A stretch of DNA of 5,905 nt from an uncultured Lactobacillus sp. (GTDB taxonomy: Bacteria; Bacillota; Bacilli; Lactobacillales; Lactobacillaceae). This document shows, in pieces, positions 5,581 to 5,905 of the stretch. The position numbers and the translations under genes are program-made. How positions within the stretch are numbered: position 1 is the stretch's first letter; every line of letters begins with the position of its first letter. The notes under the pieces were generated by a model that was not told where the DNA came from, ran no database searches, and saw only the letters and a list, made by a program, of their open reading frames with translations. The stretch covers positions 1 to 5,905 of the forward strand of contig CAMLRO010000055.1 of assembly GCA_946482425.1 (NCBI GenBank). The letters are read 5' to 3'.

Positions 5581-5905
5581 TTGAGTACGGCCCAAATAGT
5601 TACTAATTTAATAGCAACTTTAGTTATATTTGTTTTTGCAGCTTTCTTTGTGGCTGCAGAATTTGCTTTAGTTCAAACTAGGCCAAGCCAACTTGAAGAT
5701 ATGCTGTCAAATAAAATTGGCAACCAGCGCAAAGTTAAGCGCGCTTTGCATATGACTCATAATTTAAATGAGTATCTTTCTACCACACAGGTTGGGACTA
5801 CCTTAGTTGGTGTAGTCTTGGGTTGGTTTTCAGCTGATACTTTAGCTGCGATATTTGAAAGAATGTTTAATTTAGTTGATCTTAACCATTCTGTCATTCG
5901 CTCTA
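5581..5905 (+). CDS. CNNM/HlyC-CorC family membrane protein (DUF21 transmembrane domain), 3'-truncated by window edge
   Basis: The frame is open from TTG at 5581 to the window end, giving 108 codons. A hydrophobic N-terminal helix (about 6-26) runs into the hallmark FFVAAEFALVQTRPSQLE (22-39). A cytoplasmic-looking basic stretch (NQRKVKRAL, 48-56) follows. Then comes NEYLSTTQVGTTLVGVVLGWF (63-83), matching the second conserved DUF21 block. Full-length members are about 430-450 residues, with two CBS domains and a CorC/HlyC C-terminal domain; those parts would lie beyond the window. The family is linked to Mg2+/cation transport or efflux, and the old name hemolysin is misleading. Start choice rests on AAAGGTGA 8 nt upstream and an in-frame TAA just before. 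Which paralogue this is cannot be told from the visible part. Confidence 0.9.
   Translation, partial: MSTAQIVTNLIATLVIFVFAAFFVAAEFALVQTRPSQLEDMLSNKIGNQRKVKRALHMTHNLNEYLSTTQVGTTLVGVVLGWFSADTLAAIFERMFNLVDLNHSVIRS

Overview
The window is low-G+C Firmicutes chromosome, most likely Lactobacillaceae. This rests on the AT-rich sequence, strong Shine-Dalgarno sites, frequent TTG starts, an LtaS-type lipoteichoic acid synthase, and the Gram-positive secG-rnr-smpB order. All genes lie on the + strand. It looks like housekeeping chromosome: I see no mobile element, CRISPR array, tRNA or rRNA.

Layout. (1) 1-1214: the 3' part of ltaS (lipoteichoic acid synthase), with its catalytic Thr and Asp-His visible. 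(2) 1215-1282: a short gap with a good extended -10 promoter and a strong SD. (3) 1283-1516: secG with a TTG start. (4) 1525-1557: a clear intrinsic terminator only 31 nt upstream of the next gene. (5) 1589-3913: rnr (RNase R). (6) 3923-4381: smpB (tmRNA-binding protein), TTG start, 9 nt after rnr and in the same frame. (7) 4387-4420: a probable weaker terminator. (8) About 410 nt of very AT-rich non-coding DNA, roughly 22% G+C by hand count over 4441-4800, with a strong hairpin and AT-rich palindromes. (9) 4829-5485: an FMN-dependent nitroreductase-family protein. (10) 5486-5580: a gap with another extended -10 promoter and SD. (11) 5581-end: the 5' part of a CNNM/HlyC-CorC-family membrane protein, TTG start, cut off by the window edge.

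How the genes work together. SecG is the small accessory subunit of the SecYEG translocon. RNase R and SmpB act together in trans-translation: SmpB brings tmRNA to stalled ribosomes, and RNase R degrades the defective mRNA and structured RNA. Their near-overlap suggests coupled translation. The tmRNA gene ssrA, which follows smpB in Bacillus subtilis, is not recognisable here, and no carboxylesterase gene lies between secG and rnr. The nitroreductase and the CNNM-type protein each look like separate transcription units.

I found no convincing undescribed system. The points most worth a second look are the terminator between secG and rnr, the structured AT-rich region after smpB, the in-frame rnr/smpB junction, and the long basic tail of RNase R.
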